DNA of 64,000 bases from Sisyra terminalis (taxonomy: Eukaryota > Arthropoda > Insecta > Neuroptera > Sisyridae), in contig OY292275.1 in NCBI GenBank assembly GCA_958496175.1, positions 17,856,001-17,920,000 on the forward strand. The letters run 5' to 3'. A model generated the notes under the pieces. That model saw only the letters and a program-made list of their open reading frames with translations. It made no database searches and was not told the DNA's origin. Positions 36,018 to 49,209 of the stretch are shown here, piece by piece. Each line of letters begins with the position of its first letter. Position 1 is the stretch's first letter. Position numbers and translations under genes: made by a program.

Positions 36018-36395
36018 GCTGGAATTTTCACATGTTACATTTATCGTAACATTTATCTGGCAGAGAAAATATCTGGAGGATAGAGTAAACATGCGAATTT
36101 TCACCTAAATAATATGTGTAGGATTTATCCAACAGATAAATCTTTATCTACTTAGGGCCTCTATTTTCACTTATGGATAAATAGACCTTATCCTTAAAGT
36201 AGATTATTATTTGATAGAAATATATCCCATGTATAAATCCAATATGTATCACTTTTTTTAGTTGACAATATGCTTGTTTTATCTATCCTCTGAATAAAAT
36301 TTTTCTAGAAGGTAAATGTCACTATTAAGATGTCAAAATACAGGCCTTAAACAGTTATCTTACGGATATGGTCTATCAATTCATGAATGTTGCGT
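36018..36395 (+). mobile_element. Harbinger-like MITE, host copy split by a second copy
   Basis: The outer copy starts GGAATTTTCACATG, continues through GAGGATAGAGTAAACATGCG and CCAACAGATAAATCTTTATC, and resumes after 36349 with AGTTATCTTACGGATATGGTCTATC (in pieces). The same order is unbroken in the 18469-18670 copy. It is split at TTA by the copy at 36155-36346. Confidence 0.65.
36155..36346 (-). mobile_element. Harbinger-like MITE, nested complete copy, 192 bp
   Basis: The left end GGGCCTCTATTTTCAC and the right end, inverted, GGCCTGTATTTTGAC pair as terminal repeats. TTA flanks it on both sides (36152-36154 and 36347-36349), the three-base target duplication typical of PIF/Harbinger elements. 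It lies inside an older copy of the same family in the opposite orientation. It is non-coding. Confidence 0.75.
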
Positions 36396-36659
36396 AAGCC
36401 AAACATTGCAGTACCGACCCAAAGTCTAATATTGTCTAAATAAAAGTCCAACAATGAGTTTGTAAAAGTTTTCCTTTACTGATCTTAACGATAACTCAAA
36501 GAAGTTTGAAAGTATTAATAAAATTTACCAAATATGTTTCGATACACAAAACAGAAAGCGCTATAATCTAAATTCTAAATCATAAAAACAAAATAATTTC
36601 TTCTAAACTTTGATAGTTTTTTTCATTTCAACTGAAAAAAAAATATTGGGTATAATATT

Positions 36660-36836
36660 CAAAAGGGACTGCTAATTATCAGTATTCAATATTGAAGAAT
36701 TCAATAATGCAAGTGAGAAAAAATAATTTATTAACATTTTTATCTCACGAATTTAGTTTCGGTTTCGGTCGTAGTTTCGGCTTGACGACGGCCGAAACCG
36801 AAACTAGACCACAATCGAAAGTTCGGTCGCACACTA
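36660..36836 (-). mobile_element. hAT-like GTTCGG family, copy 3 (left part)
   Basis: Read on the minus strand it starts TAGTGTGCGACCGAAC. It contains a strong internal inverted repeat: CCGAAACCGAAACTA on one side and TAGTTTCGGTTTCGG on the other. It ends near an ACTGATAATTAGCAG block also present in the copies at 21.7 and 28.4 kb. Confidence 0.6.
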
Positions 36837-38779
36837 ATTCCATATAAAAAGGAAATAAAATAATAACAAGAGTAAACTTCTGTCCTTTCTATCAGTACAA
36901 CAATTACATTCATATTGAGTTCTTTATGCAGATTTTTGTGTAAGTTTATATGACTCTTTTATCAGGATAACTTGCGTTTATTAATTTGATTCAAAAATTT
37001 TCTGTACAAAACATATTTTAATTCCCCCGAAAACGGTTTATAATTGTAAATCAAATTATTGTAGCATAAGTAAGTAAATACAATTTAATTTGACAAGTAA
37101 TTTTCAAACAAATTCGTTGCATGTCAAATTGAATTGTTAAGACGTTTAAGAGTAATTACCTATGTATATGACTTATTGCTTCAGAACTAAATTATTTATC
37201 CATCTTTATTATAAATTTAACTTTACTTGAGGGGAATAAATTTCAGTATTAATAAAATCAAGTACCTATAAATTTTAGTTTCGAAAATTGTAAACTTTGG
37301 AGATATATCTACTTAAAAGTTATATTAGCAATTTTTAATTGTTATTTGCATGATCGGAAATGCCAAAAAATATAATTAATGTAAAAGAATTAAAGGAAAT
37401 CATTTCAAACGTTATAATTTATTTAACATACGCGTGTTAAAAATCCATTAGCGTAAACTATCATAGTTAGAAGCAAATTAAGTAACAGATAAAAATGTGT
37501 TTTTATGGAATAAAATATGGCAAATATTTATTATATTCAGTATACCATACTTGTGTAGTGAATTTTAAAAAAAAAACCTTTAACAGCAAAAATAGAAAAT
37601 AAATGTGAAGATAGATTGTCTTTGAAATAAAATTGATTCTTGTCCTTGTCAACGATATAACTATATATCGAAAGTGTCTATGGCTGGAAATACGAAAGCT
37701 CAATATGCGTAGGTTTCACAAAGCTCCGACTCTAAATAATATATTTTGATTTGTGAATGAAAATGCTCAGATAAAACGGAGATACATGAATCATAAAAGG
37801 AAACAATATTAATTCGAGAAGATTAGTGAGATTGGTAGACGAAAAACGCGTAGCGAGAATTGCTTGAATGCTTTTAAAATCGCTAGACCATAGCGTAATT
37901 AAAATTGTTTTTAACAGTGGAATTGAAAATTTTTGTTTCACAAAATGTTTCATTATTTGAAGTTTGAATGTTTGACGGTTGTACTTCGGGAAATAATGGC
38001 ATTTAATGTTGTAATTTATAATCATCAATTTTCTAATTAATCAGCGCAATAGATAGTCGAGCTGTTCATGAATAGTGGTGCAATTGGTTACAGTTTATTC
38101 AAATTGATTTAATATATTCGGTTCGGTAATAACTCATGTGTTAACGTTTATTTATTTTAGGTACACTAGTATAAATTAAATTGGAATATAATTTTCGAAA
38201 TTAATGAATTTATTATGGAAACGTATTGCCGTCTATTTTTGTGGGAATTTTATTGGTTAAGTAACATGTGAGGTTTAAATATAGATAATTTTTTTATGTT
38301 TATTGGCGGAAAGAATCCAATTATATCTTATGTATTACGAAACTGGTCTATGATTATCCAACATTAAGACAAATTTAATAATGAATGACCTATTTTTTCT
38401 TCAAATGAATGCTACAACAAAGGAACAGATTGATCTTAACAGAAGATTAAATTAACGTTGGTCAAAAACTTTTTAAAATAATCTAATCAGCACGACCTAT
38501 TTAAATACGAACTAAAATTATTTTATTTGTAGATAGCTTCGGTGATTTTATTATTTGAAACAGCAATATTTTTCAAGTTTTATGGTTTGTAATTTTATCG
38601 TTTGCATTTTCGCTTGGGAATTTTTTCCCAATTGATGAGTTGTGTTTTTCTTTAATGGCTCGTTTATGCATGTTAAGAATAAATTTGCGAAATCGATAAT
38701 GCTTAACGTATACATAGATGAATGGCGACAAACATCTTCATATTCCACACATACAGCCGAAGTTGTTATTGTGGGTCAT
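36837..38779. other. Featureless AT-rich spacer
   Basis: No supportable gene or repeat. The 98-codon minus-strand frame at 37732-38028 has no recognised motif. Confidence 0.4.
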
Positions 38780-38885
38780 GTTTGTAATGATTTAACGATC
38801 CGAGTGCAGTTAGTGAACGTGGAGCGTTAGCGAACATGCCAGAGGTCGTTTACGTTAGGGCGCTACGCTAACATAAGTAACAGGC
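38780..38885. repeat. CpG-bearing inverted motif
   Basis: GCGTTAGCGAAC on the left pairs with GTTAGGGCGCTACGCTAAC on the right. The patch is much less AT-rich than its surroundings. It may be the edge of a repeat whose other copies lie outside the window. No gene is evident. Confidence 0.4.
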
Positions 38886-39909
38886 GCCTAACTCTTCCCA
38901 TACTGTTATAGACAAAGATATATACTCCAACATCCCCTAGTGACCCACTGGCAAGCACTGCCAACTTGTAAAATGTATTACTCAAATTAAACTGCTTTAT
39001 GTGAAATATTCCACAGACATTGTACCTAATAATTTCGTACAGTTAGGCGCTTTTCAAAAGACCTATTATGTTGAAAGTTGGCTCGATCTAGGTAAAAGCA
39101 TATTGAAATTCAATGGGATACCTTTATCAGACAAACTTAAAGTAAGCATAATAAATTTTCTATAATATCACAATTATAAGGTATATTATCCACCAGGTAA
39201 AATATCTCCAAATTATCTCCCAACATTCAAACTAATGCCAACTAAACTAAAATTGAAAATCAGCTATGATTTTTAATTAAAAAGCAGCAAACACTACACT
39301 AACTAACCAAATAAAAAATGTATTTTTAAATCAGGGATATATCAAAAAAAAATTCCAAAGACTTTTGACATCTCTTTTTTATAACTATTCGAAATGAAAG
39401 TTTTTATATAATTTTATTCTCTTTTTGATTTATCACCAACATAAAAAATCACAATCTTTGAAAAAGTATACTTCATTTGTCTACCTTGAAAATCGCCGGT
39501 TTAAATGTTAATAGATATAGATTCAAATCTAATAATTAACGAGAAATTTTAATTTCTAAATGGTGGGTATTAGATTCTAAGACATTAAAAATCTTAGAAA
39601 AAATGAACTTTTAAAAATATGAATCGTTCATATTGTTTTCTAAAAATACCAATTTGGTTGTAATATTCAACGATAGGTCAAAGTCAAGGTAAAGTAAACT
39701 TTGATCTTAAAACTTTTTGATTGAAAAAAAAAATATCAAAGAATATAAAACATTTTATGTTGCATAACACTTTCACCAAAACATTAACAAATTGATTTGC
39801 AATACATTGTTTTGATGAGTATTAAGAAATAGAACAGGAAGTAACCAAAAACACTTTTTTTCATATAGAAAATGAAATTGATATAAAAATATGATGCACA
39901 GTCATTACG
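38886..39909. other. Featureless AT-rich spacer
   Basis: Nothing was recognised. Confidence 0.4.
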
Positions 39910-40082
39910 GCCTCCAGGTGGCTGAGGGGTCAAAATGACCGCTTCAAAACCGATAGGTATTGGGTTCCTTCCTCGAATTGAGCAAATTTTTAATTTTTCT
40001 CGATAATGGACTTTTCTATATTCTAGAGCCACTAAAAACCTTCTTGGTGGTTATAAAGCGACGGTAAATAACAATTAAAGAA
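39910..40082 (+). mobile_element. tRNA-derived SINE, copy 4
   Basis: The sequence CAGGTGGCTGAGGGGTCAAA begins the copy, followed by TGACCGCTTCAAAACCG, TATTGGGTTCCTTCCTCG (B-box region), TTTCTCGATAATGGAC and TTATAAAGCGACGGTAAAT. It covers the whole family consensus of about 170 bp. Confidence 0.75.
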
Positions 40083-40229
40083 ACTTTAAGTATCCCCTAT
40101 AATCAAAAAATAAATTTAAAGAACGCAAATTCAATATTAAATGCAGTGTTTACAATTCTATGCAATTTTTGTCCAACATCCTTAAAACCTCCTGAGAGGA
40201 TTGACGTGTCTAAAATTATTTTTTTTTCG

Positions 40230-40545
40230 CAGACTTTAAACAGTTATACTGTCTATGCAATTTGTAAAGCACATTACGGTTTTATTTATGCAATACAGTT
40301 CACAAAAATTAACTGTTATCATATATTTGAACAATAGTTCAAACAAATATATTATATTGACTATTATATAGATAACCACTAAGAAAGTTTGCTTAGCAGT
40401 TAAAATATGTATCAAAGCAATTCGTAAAAATACATTTGTTTCAGCTTCTGTTCAAGTTTATGCTTCCAGTTTACTATTTTTAATTGTATTACGCATGATC
40501 ACAATATGTTTTATAAATTGTTTAAACAATATGACTTATTTTAGT
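40230..40545. mobile_element. Fold-back (long inverted repeat) element, copy 1
   Basis: It begins near the palindrome AACAGTTATACTGT (40239-40252). CAATTTGTAAAGCACATTA near the left pairs with the inverted CAATTTATAAAACATATTG near the right. GAACAATAGTTCAAACAAAT pairs with ATTTGTTTCAGCTTCTGTTC. Both arms are about 100 bp around a loop of roughly 70 bp. It is clearly related to 49210-49545. Confidence 0.6.
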
Positions 40546-43500
40546 CTATTTATCATACCGATGGATCTGACTTTTAAGTGATTTTCAAAAGTAATTTACT
40601 TTGTCATATTTAAGAGCCAAATATGCACTTTGAAATGGTCTAACAAATTATGCGACCCAACTGTTCATCATTTAGTAAACAACTTTGTTTTTTGAATGAA
40701 TAAAAATAATGTTTAAATAATGTTAAAACTACTGTAGTCTAACAAATATTTTTTTTGTGTAGTTATGCAAAGACATAAACCTCTTTTTACCTCACAAGAT
40801 GATGATTAAAGAAATAAAACAAATAAGTGTTGTTTTAAAAAAATTCTACTGATAATGAGACCGAAGGTCTCAAAATCATTTTAAACGAAATTTCCTAAAA
40901 ACTCATCAAAAATGAAACTATAGTCCAGCATTTCAATCGAAATGTTTATTCAATGATACTTTTATCATATTTTCCCTTAAAATTATTTGGAAGTATTTCT
41001 AGTAGTAAATTTTAAAGACATTAGTAAATAAGATAATCATTATGAACAACGCTTATAACACAAGATAGAGTTTAAATACTTTTAAAAAACACTTTAAAGT
41101 ATAAAGGGAAATATTATGAAAGGTTTTTGCTTATAACCAATCGGTGTTTATTTTTCAAATTAAACAACCGAAGTATAATTGTAAACCATTTTTATATTCT
41201 TAAATGCAATATGTTCTTCAGAAAATTTACTGTCATACTCTAATTACCGAGGAAACATATGCATTTCCCTTAATGAATATACCGACTGAACGGTTATCAT
41301 ACTAAATAATTCGTTATAATGATTGAATGAAACAAAAACTTTTTAGTTGATTGATGAAAACTATCAATGAACTGACATGTCGATTAAAAACTTATTTTTC
41401 TCTATCATGTAAGTATATCGTCATAAATTATATATAAAATGGTCGCTTAGGAAAAAAAAATTATACAGATTTTGTTGTTCATCATTTTTATGTGTGTTTT
41501 AGGCTAACGATTTGTTTCAATTTACAGAGGATTATGTTCAAAAGTTTAAATAATATATCAATTTCTGCTTTTCAAACTTCAACTCGAAAAATATTTGTAA
41601 ACAATTCAAATTTCAATTTTCAAACTCAATCTGACCACTTTGCATGTGAAAATTGGCGAAAACAAAACTTTTAATTAATTTAATTCATAAATATAATTAG
41701 TGTGTGGCCACAAATCGCATATGAAGGACAATGGGAAATGAGAAAACTCTTTAAAACTACCCCATTGAATCAAATTAATGACTTTTCCGCACAAGACTAG
41801 TGAACCACATGACTACGTCGTAGTTCCTAGTAATTGAAATTGATTTATTTCAATAATAATTTTTGCACACTTCCACCAATTACTGCGAAAACGCTTCGTA
41901 GGCTTTTAAACTTTCCGAACAAATAATTGATTTTCCGAACTTCAGAAATTTCCCCATTTCCATTTTAAAAGAAAAACGCAACCATATTCAAAAAGTTATT
42001 TTCGAATATATATAGTTAAAACCTTGTTTTAATTTTTTTTCTTTTATTTTGAAGCGTAAGCGTGATTTTTTTTCATTGTGAAAAATAGTCATTTTGTTTG
42101 AAATAATTAGTCTTAACCACTAAAGTAGGAAGACTCTTGGCAGAATTAATTCGATTTTTCTTTCAAATCTCCCATCTGGTTCAGCTAACACTGATGAGGA
42201 AACTGTCACTCGTTATCATGCCCCTGCTTCATAAAAATGTTAAATTTAGATCTATAATTTTTTCAAAACCAGACCATAAATTAGTTTTAATGCTTTTTTT
42301 GTACAATTTCTGAGGCATAGAAACCATAAATTATCGTGTTACATGCCCCAAGACATGTTACAATATTCACTAAATGTTTGTCAATGCTATTTTGAATATC
42401 TATTCATAATTTACCAATGACAAAATTTTTCGATTTATATATATAATTTAGTGGACTACAGCATCTGCCGACGCCTTCAATTCAATTTACAAACATTGTT
42501 GAACGGATGTCTGTTTCATTAAAGTTATGATTAATTGATTTAATTACTTGCAGTGTATATTTGTTGAAGTTTTTACCAAGGACGCATTAAAATTTCCCTT
42601 TCAAAAATAAATCAAAGGGTTAACATAAACAAATTGACAAGGATATATAAACTGATACTTCAATTATTATTTTTCTACAGTAGAATATTTTGACCTAAAT
42701 TCAATGATGAAAATTGTTTTAGTAATTTGAGTATTACAAAGCATCAGTGCTTTAAAAAAGGATGTATTGACGTATACAGGAAGCTGCATATCACGACATC
42801 TTAAAGTAGTTTAGCTTGATAAATTGCCAATGTGATATTTTCAATAATAGAAATGCTAAAATTGAAAGTCTGGACTCTGGAGTTTAATTTGGTACCAGTA
42901 AAGTCTAAACATAATACAATTGAAAGTGATCTTGTCACAAAGTTTCATGCTTTTAACTACATTTTTTTTAACTTTTTATTCGATCGGAAGTTTTTGAAAG
43001 TTTTAAACTTTCCTCAATTTTGAGTATTATGTTTTTCCTTGCTCTCACAACAGGATTGTTGTTTTGTTAAACTGTGCATAGTAAATACGAATGAAAATCG
43101 ATGGATTATTGTATAAAATATCATAGTTTTTTTCACCTTCACATTTGAACCTTAGTCATTTTATTTAAAGATTATTCTTAGTGTATTAGAGGGAAAAGGA
43201 TTTAAATAGTTAAAAACACTACCCGGTTTAATAGATGTAACCAAATTAAAAAAACCAAATCTTTCATTCCTCATTGGTATGTACATAAGTGTGATAGGTA
43301 CGTGAAGCATAAAGCCACTTGACAGTAATGTTTTAGTGAATCATTCCGTTCGACATATTTTGAATTGTACAAACACCGGGACAAATCGTTTGAAAATTCC
43401 TTGTATGCCTCCCTGATATCTTTTTTTCAATGAATTTTTGTCCTACGTATTTTGTTTTAGCGATTTTTCTCATTATAAAAACTATTTTTCAATAGAATGT

Positions 43501-44544
43501 TATGAATCGAATTTTATTTTGCTGAACGTGAATCATTTAGCTGTCCATCATTTTCGCGAAATATGAAAGTCAAATATTTAATACACATTGAGTTATGAAA
43601 AGTTGAAATCAAAAATAGAATTTTTCTCACATAATTTTATCATCAAACATGTGTGCCCTCCATGAAATATTAAATAAATTCTTTTATGTTTTAGTTTATT
43701 TTCTTGTGTTAAAAGACGAATATAAATAATATTGACAATGACTGAACGTATTTTAACACATCGATTAAGCCGACATATTAGCTGTTAAATATTAAATTGG
43801 AGATTTAAGAATTGTAAAGAGTCTAGAGACTATAAGTAAGGTGGATCGACCCCGGAATGATATTTCAATTTTTAAAAGATGTGTTTGTACTAATAAAATA
43901 CTTAAATCCTGGAAATTTCCGAAATCTATCACAATTAGTTAGTGTTATAAAAATTTATAAGTGGAAAACAAAAAAAAAAATCTTAGATTCGACTTATTAT
44001 AAAGACAAAAATATGCATATTTTTTTCTTAAGCTATTATACTTTTAACTTTAACTAATGCTCTTATATTTAAATGATTACGAAAAATACAAATATAATCA
44101 ACTATTCAGTTAATTATTAACATTTTAATAAAATTTAAGGGTTGGAAATGTCATTTTTAAAAGAAAAATACTTTTTTCAATAAAATAATTTCTCAACTGT
44201 GAAATTGCTTTCGTAAAGTTCAGAAAATATTTTTGTTATAAAGTTTTACATACTATATTAATAATGTCAGGGATTTAAATTTTTTTGGAAGGATACTACC
44301 CAGCCAAAAAAAATATTAGAACAGCCACTTCTTCCCTTAATGTCAATTACTCATTGTTAAACCTGAATATAAATATACACAAACAAAAAAAATACTTTCA
44401 GGTACCTATAAAAATATTCATTTTTTGCTATTGTACCTGTTTTTTTACAAATTTTTCAGTAAAGTATTTTACTAAGATTATCAATGAGTTTCATTATAAA
44501 TATGTTCGGTAAAATAAGCGATAAGCAATGCACGTTGTTTAGAG
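40546..44544. other. Featureless AT-rich spacer
   Basis: About 4 kb with no recognised gene, RNA or partnered repeat. The short frames at 41492, 42832, 43857 and 44285 look like chance. Confidence 0.4.
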
Positions 44545-45085
44545 CGATGCACATATATCTGAAGACTGCACGTACTCTTCAATACAAGAGGCTACTAGCG
44601 ATATTAGCCAATGGGATTGCAAGATTTAAAGATGTTCATTTGTTTTAATTATTGAAATTTTGAAAACTTAATGAAACCACTCCCACAGCCAATTCATATA
44701 CATATACGAATACGTAAGTATACGCAACGTTGTTTAATGCATTGACGTCATTCGAAGCCTATCGGTACATGTTACATGATACATCGGTACATTTATAATC
44801 AAAGGGTTAAATAAAAAAAAAACTTTAAAATAGACTGTGAAACCGTTAAATTAAGTTTCCTTATTTGGTAAAATATTTCATTAAAATTAAAGATTAATGG
44901 AACAATAAACTGAGAATATTATTACAATTAGTTTGCATAATAAAATGAGCATTGTAAAGAAATTGCAGTACTGAGTATTGAGTTTGTCAAATAATAATCA
45001 AATAAAATGCTTTCCTAATTGAAATTTGGACTTTTAACTCACGTATGTGATATATCTTTTTCGGAGTTCCTTATATCCCCGGCGC
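44545..45085 (+). repeat. Repeat family B, copy 3 (full)
   Basis: It aligns over its whole length with 15538-16080. It keeps AGCCAATGGGATTGCAAGA, ATATACGAATACG, TGACGTCATTCG and ACTGAGAATATT blocks. An intact copy at the point where copy 1 is interrupted gives the empty site for the Helitron-like insertion at 262/263. Confidence 0.7.
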
Positions 45086-45559
45086 CACGATTTAAGCACG
45101 GATTAAAGGAGCTTTTTTGCCCTAAAATGCCAATGTTATTCGTACTGGGAACGGAAACGCTTTGAGGTTTTTTTTTTAATTGGTGAAGTTTTCTGTTATT
45201 TACACTTAATAAAGAGTGATACTATATATTGTTTTGATAAGCTAAATCCCTAAGCTTTAACCAATGACATATGCTTAAGATTCGTCATTAAGGGTATTGT
45301 TATTGTTCCTAATATCCTGAAATACCCGCGAGTGTTATAAAGATTTAATACTAACCAAGAATATAAAAGAATTACATTTTTACTTAAATAGTTTCAATAA
45401 AATTTGAAATAGTTAACGTCACGAATATTATGTGAAACATGTTTTTTTACGAAAATTTGGCTTCGATGATCCTTTGACGCAAAGGGTCAAATTTCTCAAA
45501 ACGAGAAATACTTCCCGAAATTCTGTGGAAATCATCTACAATAATATTCGATAGTTAAC
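45086..45559. other. Spacer
   Basis: AT-rich spacer; nothing was recognised apart from a short GC-richer stretch next to the repeat end. Confidence 0.4.
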
Positions 45560-45730
45560 CCTACTGGTATCCGAATGGTCTAGGAGATCGGCCCAAAATT
45601 GGTAGATGTTGGGTTTGATCCTCATTTCGAGCAGATTTTTGATATTTCTCAATTATGAATTTTTATTAATTCTTGAGTCTCTAAAGACCTTAGTAGTTGT
45701 AAGCCGACGATATATAACAGTTGAAAAAAA
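45560..45730 (+). mobile_element. tRNA-derived SINE, copy 5
   Basis: CTACTGGTATCCGAATGGTC carries a changed A box, followed by GGCCCAAAATTGGTAGATG, a B-box-like GGGTTTGATCCTC, TTTCTCAATTATGAATTTTT and AGTCTCTAAAGACCTTAGTA. It ends with TATATAACAGTTGAAAAAAA. Confidence 0.75.
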
Positions 45731-45867
45731 TAACCGATATTTACAACTAAAGTCGTTATGTTGGTTTTTACAATATCGTTATAGATTGAATAAGGACGTA
45801 ACTGAGTTAATTCAAATGGATTTCCCATAAGAAATAATATTGACACTTTAGGATAGAAAAATACTTT

Positions 45868-46115
45868 TGGCTCATATCCCTTTTAGGTCGGTCAATATTT
45901 GGCAGCGATACATTTTCAACTTTGTTTTCAATTTAATTCGCGAATAAATCGGACCATGAAAATTTAGCCATAAAAGAGACAATTATGCCATACTGGAAAT
46001 GAATTAACAAAAAAAAATCGCGAAAAGAATAAAAAACGAAGTTGAAAATGGATCGTGGTCAGATATTGAACAATCTAAAGAAGATATGAGCTATATTTTT
46101 CTTAAAAAAAGCAAA
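45868..46115 (+). repeat. Repeat family D, copy 2
   Basis: It is the partner of 9490-9765, with CTCATATCCCTTTTAGG, TTCAATTTAATTCGC, TTTAGCCATAAAAGA, GAAATGAATTAAC and AGATATGAGC. Part of it (around 46035-46110) reads like coding sequence (EVENGSWSDIEQSKEDM), but the other copy does not preserve the frame. Confidence 0.45.
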
Positions 46116-48380
46116 CGTTCTTACGTTTATATTCCTCAATTTTGACTTATTTTGGCTTAGTTTCCGTAACAATTCGTATTAATTCGTAGCACAAAATATA
46201 TTAACAATAAGCTTTTATAAACAATTTGAACTTTAAGACTATTTCCCCTCTGAAAGCTACATAAATACAGAAATAACTATTTACTAAATACGAAACTAGT
46301 TTTCCTATTTACAAACTGTAAAAACAGTATCTTTCTGACCTCAATTTTTATATACCTTTGTAAGGAATTATAGTAATTTTTTTCAATTTTGTTAACATAA
46401 TATAATGAGTAAACAGTTTGGTTTTTTGTAAGCAATAATTGTTTTATCCATCATTTTGCTCAATAAACGACTTAAAATTAATTATTTACGTTGAATTTAA
46501 GTTAAAGGAACATTAATGTTTCCAATTTCTTCCAACACCTACCACTGCACTGATAAAGAAAGTAGACCATGCGAAACCAAGTAAAAAATATTATGAAATC
46601 TTTGCGCGTATATGTTTTATCATCGTAAGCGCATGAAGCTCGGCAATAAAAATGAATCAAGTTAAACACCATAAAAGAAAAAATTCCTAAAATTCCATTA
46701 TCTCAACATAAAATTTCTTTGCAATTACTTTTGTGACTTTAGTTAAAATTTTGATCGATATAACACACTAACGTAAGTTTGCGCAAACTTTTTGTCAACT
46801 GTTCACCTAAGAAACTTTACTCGACTCAAGCTGTTACCATCAGGCATTTACATTTATATATATATGTATATATATATTATATACACGAGTTCAAATACAA
46901 CATTACAATTTATTATTTCACAAACAATTTCATTTCAAATTTATTTTATAACCTTCACGGAACTTTTATTATTTTTCAGCAAACAATAAGCAATTAATTT
47001 CGTTTTGATCAATACACAATCTAAGAAAATTCAATTTGATATAGAAAATTATTATTTTTTATATATTTTCATTAAAAAAAATAAAGTAAAACAATTTTAT
47101 TTGTCACATTTTAAAAATTCTAGGTAATGGAATTTAATGACATAAAACAAAGAATTGAATTTAAACTGTAAGTTTATATACATTGTTTTTCCTTTTAATC
47201 AATAAACTAATATTTATAAAACACTTTCACAGTTATACAGTTATTGATTTGAATAAACGTTGACTTTCATTGTTAATAAGGAATAACAAATCAGTTGTGG
47301 TGATAGATTGGAATCTCATGTTGATAGGGGGATGGTGTAATAATTAATACCGTTGACAGTGCATTTATAAATAGCTTATTATTCTTTGTTATGAGAATTG
47401 TAGAATGGCAAATATTCCAGTATTCCAATCGGAATTTAATTGAAGCTCATTAGTCAAAATTCATTTCACCAAATAATAATTAACTTTTTAACTAACTAAC
47501 ACAGAAGCTTTAACAAGTGACACAATGAAAGCTTTAATTCAATATTAATGTATGTAAAGCTGTAATTGATTCATTAAAACTTTTTTATATGAATTAGTCG
47601 TTCCAATAGTGGAATACAAAGAGAACTATTTCAATTAGAGTAAAAACAATAAAAATCACACGAAAATCAATATAACGTATGTGAAATGTGTGTAACGTAG
47701 CACAATTTAAAAGCTAGTGCAAATGTAAATGAACTTGGGGTAGCGTCGGAAATTCATTGTAAATATCAAATTGAAAAAATCATCAAAAATTCATCAAATT
47801 TTAATAGTTCGCAATAAAAAGTGGCAAATTAAATATAAATAATGATAAAATCAAACTTAAAAGCAGCAACAAAACCCACCAAAACAATTTTTTTCACAAA
47901 TAAAATAAATGGAAATTGTCATTTAATCGTTTTTCACTCTATTAAAATTTTATTTAATGCACTCTTTCATAATAAAGCAATATTATTACTCATGTCATTC
48001 GATTCGAAAGAAGAGCCTTTTAAAATCAGGCATGTGAAGAAGTCAAAGTTCCCGAAAAAAATGCTTTATTATTTAAATTGTATACACTTCAAACACATTT
48101 TTCTTTGCTCTTTGTATTCTGTTGTTCAACCATTAAGCTTATTTTTGTTTTTTTAAACAAAAAAGTATGTCTATATATATATGAAATAAAGCTATTTTTT
48201 ATATATTTGAATTATTTGTTAGTTTAAAAGAAGTTTAGAAATAAATTCTGATGAAAAATGTTTATTTGCAACATTTGAAGCTTTAAAATATAATAATTTT
48301 ATGGTTCTTTTCCATAGTAAGTTTAAAATAAATAAAAGTCTCTATTTCTTGGATTTTTTTTAATTTAAATTTTTATTTTT
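46116..48380. other. Featureless AT-rich spacer
   Basis: No supportable feature. The 104-codon frame at 47842-48156 shows no motif and no exon partner. Small TA-rich runs lie at 46855-46880. Confidence 0.4.
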
Positions 48381-48520
48381 GTACAATACGTTCTATCAGT
48401 TTCCCATCTTCATCTGGTATTAAAATACATAATTCTTTATTTTATAATTTCTTTACAAACATGAAGAAATATATTAGTTTCTGACGAAATCGGGGAATTG
48501 ATGAAACGTGTTGTTTTAAA
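48381..48520. repeat. Inverted pair of hammerhead-like tails
   Basis: The minus strand of 48381-48418 reads CAGATGAAGATGGGAAACTG followed by ATAGAACGTATTGTAC. The plus strand from 48481 reads CTGACGAAATCGGGGAATTG followed by ATGAAACGTGTTG. The two are clearly the same motif in head-to-head orientation about 60 bp apart. The plus copy keeps CTGACGA and GAAAC, the two core boxes of a hammerhead ribozyme, with an ATC/GAT stem between. Confidence 0.45.
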
Positions 48521-49204
48521 ATATGAAAATTCGAAGTAAAAAAAAGTTTATAAGAAGAGAATAAAAATTATTTTAAAATATATTATTTATGAGATAGATT
48601 TTGTTTATTCCCAATTAGAGTACCTAATTAAATTTTAAAAACGCAGTACAAAATACTATAACTTATTGAAATTACGCATTGATCTCTGGTATGAATATAA
48701 GAACCTTTGAACCATGAAGGTATGCTTTAAAATTTCATTGTAAAATCTACGTGGAAAATATATTTTTGAAGTATAGGTACCTACTCTAAAGTTTACCTAA
48801 CAAACTTAATGCTACACCTAAAATATAAGAATTTCTGCTTCTCTTTGCTTGTTAAAGTTATAATTTTGATTTTTTTTTTGAAGAAAAATAAAAAAAATAA
48901 TGTCGTAACAACATTTTACGGCCACTCACAGTATTGTATTTCCCCTGTGTATATCATATACATCATTTATATGCAAAAACGACACACATTTCAGATGTAA
49001 AATTGTGCTCTTTTTGGTTCCAATAAAATATCTTATATGATGTCAGTAAAACATATCAACTTCCAAATCAACATTCTGAGAAAAATTAACTTTTTTTCTT
49101 GAATCATCTAAACAATTTATATAACTACAACCTAACTTACCTAGCTGGTTTAAAATAAGAGTTTATCGGAGTAATTTTTTCAGTTCGAATTTGATTCAAA
49201 TTAG
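48521..49204. other. Spacer
   Basis: AT-rich; nothing was recognised. Confidence 0.4.
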
Positions 49205-49209
49205 ATTCT

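Noticed and set aside
37732..38028. 98-codon minus-strand frame
   Set aside because: No domain; the composition matches chance frames in AT-rich DNA.
47842..48156. 104-codon frame on the + strand
   Set aside because: Lys/Phe/Leu-rich composition, no motif and no neighbouring exon in phase.
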